This document shows, in pieces, positions 63,157-64,000 of a stretch of 64,000 nt of DNA. The position numbers were made by a program, and so were the translations under genes. The notes under the pieces were generated by a model. It was not told where the DNA came from. It saw only the letters and a list, made by a program, of their open reading frames with translations, and ran no database searches. Position 1 is the first letter of the stretch. Each line of letters opens with the position of its first letter. The DNA lies in the NCBI GenBank assembly GCA_013398295.1, contig VZSF01008892.1, forward strand, positions 1 to 64,000. Direction: 5' to 3'. Source of the DNA: Chionis minor (Eukaryota > Chordata > Aves > Charadriiformes > Chionididae).

Positions 63157-64000
63157 TTTGGGATGTGCAGCCTTACGTCCCCGCGGTCGTAGTTACACCA
63201 GTGTGGGGCTGCCCCTTGGAAGGTGTTACAAGCTCAGGGTTTCGGGGTTGCTTTTTTCCCCTTGGCAGCTTGTGGGCTCGGAAATGTGGTCGGGGCAAAA
63301 ACCAGCAAAGTGAGAAGCAGGACGGTAAATCTGTTGGGATTTGGATTAAATTGCTGGCCCCGCTCAGAAGCGATAGCGATGGAGCTGCAGTGCTGGATGG
63401 TGCTCGATAGTGAAGCGAGCGAAGCGTCGGCCCGTGAGGGAGCTTTGCAAACTTCCCCTTTCCCTGGGGCTGCTGCTGCCAGGCTCCCCACGGAGAGGAC
63501 CATGGTGTCGGAGAGGTGCACCGTGAGCACCCGGCTGTCTGAGCACCGGGGCTTCTCTAAACCTCTCTCCACCTTCAGGCTGGTGGGGGATAGCTGGTGA
63601 AATGCCCTTTGGAAGTGGGGCGAAGATGCCATGTTGCCACGGAGGGTGCAGTGTGGCTGTCCCTGAGCATGGCCCTGTTCCGGCCATCCCCAGCAGGGAT
63701 GGGAGGTGGGAGGTGGGTGGTGAGCCGTGCCACCGGAACGCCTGGGATCAGCAACTTTTGCAGCATCCTCAGTTTCTGCAGAGGCTTTTGAACTGGGCTG
63801 TGACTGCAAAGTCCCTCTCAGTAGTTCGAGTTTTGGGGTTTTTTTGTTTTTACTTCTTGACCCTGTCTTCTCCTGCCTTTCTGGAAGTCTGGTGGGAAGT
63901 GAAGGATTGCACCTGCCTGGGGGCTGGATTGCGATTTCTGCAGGGAGGCACCCAGAGCTTCAGCAGCGATACCCATAAATACCATGCAGAAGCCTATTTT

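Larger units (their letters stand above)
60525..64000 (+). other. KCNMB4: KCNMB4 intron 1 (start, runs past window)
   Basis: Begins with gtgaga. It contains a G-run at about 60686-60701 and the TA/TG tract, then the duplicated block, then unique GC-richer sequence from 63157. The unique part has ORFs on both strands (for example 63234-63809 minus) that match no family I know and fit chance reading of GC-rich DNA. Confidence 0.85.

Noticed and set aside
63234..63809. 191-codon minus-strand ORF in KCNMB4 intron 1
   Set aside because: No family recognised; long open frames are common by chance in GC-rich DNA.
1..64000. CRISPR arrays, operons, prophage or bacterial defence genes
   Set aside because: The window is intron-rich vertebrate DNA; no regularly spaced repeats or prokaryotic gene clusters were seen.

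Overview
This window is AT-rich vertebrate nuclear DNA, almost certainly from a bird. It has GT-AG introns, no operon structure, and a CR1 LINE tail at 56291-56834 with the sequence style of avian CR1. The sequence carries two neighbouring protein genes on the + strand: most of CNOT2 (a scaffold subunit of the CCR4-NOT mRNA deadenylase) and the first exon of KCNMB4 (the neuronal beta-4 subunit of the BK potassium channel). This order and orientation match the human 12q15 neighbourhood as I know it.

Layout. Positions 1-13998 look like a CNOT2 intron, because the exon coding for the first ~16 residues was not found and probably lies upstream of the window. Fourteen coding exons follow between 13999 and 52295. 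Their reading phases join perfectly and give residues 17-540 of a 540-residue protein, the same length as the human one. Two introns are large (14122-26229 and 44792-52208) and two are only about 100 bp. The stop codon is at 52293-52295. A 3' UTR of about 0.75 kb follows, with poly(A) signals at 52669 and 53015. About 7 kb of intergenic DNA with one clear CR1 element leads to a CpG-rich promoter region (~59740-60185). KCNMB4 exon 1 codes for residues 1-113 at 60186-60524. Exons 2 onward lie beyond the window.

The most striking structure is near the right edge. Positions 60358-61788, which include half of KCNMB4 exon 1, are repeated at 61790-63156 with no difference I could see by eye. The repeat junctions fall on single N characters and on G-rich stretches. 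This looks like an assembly duplication, not biology, and it creates a false partial exon.

I found no undescribed multi-gene system. The observations worth a second look are the KCNMB4 duplication artefact, an apparent loss of one N-glycosylation site in this KCNMB4, a long out-of-frame upstream ORF on KCNMB4, a duplicated DFPAL motif in CNOT2, a Pumilio-type site in the CNOT2 3' UTR, and a few intronic exon-like or GC-rich islands. Most of the short ORFs in the window are chance readings of intron DNA.
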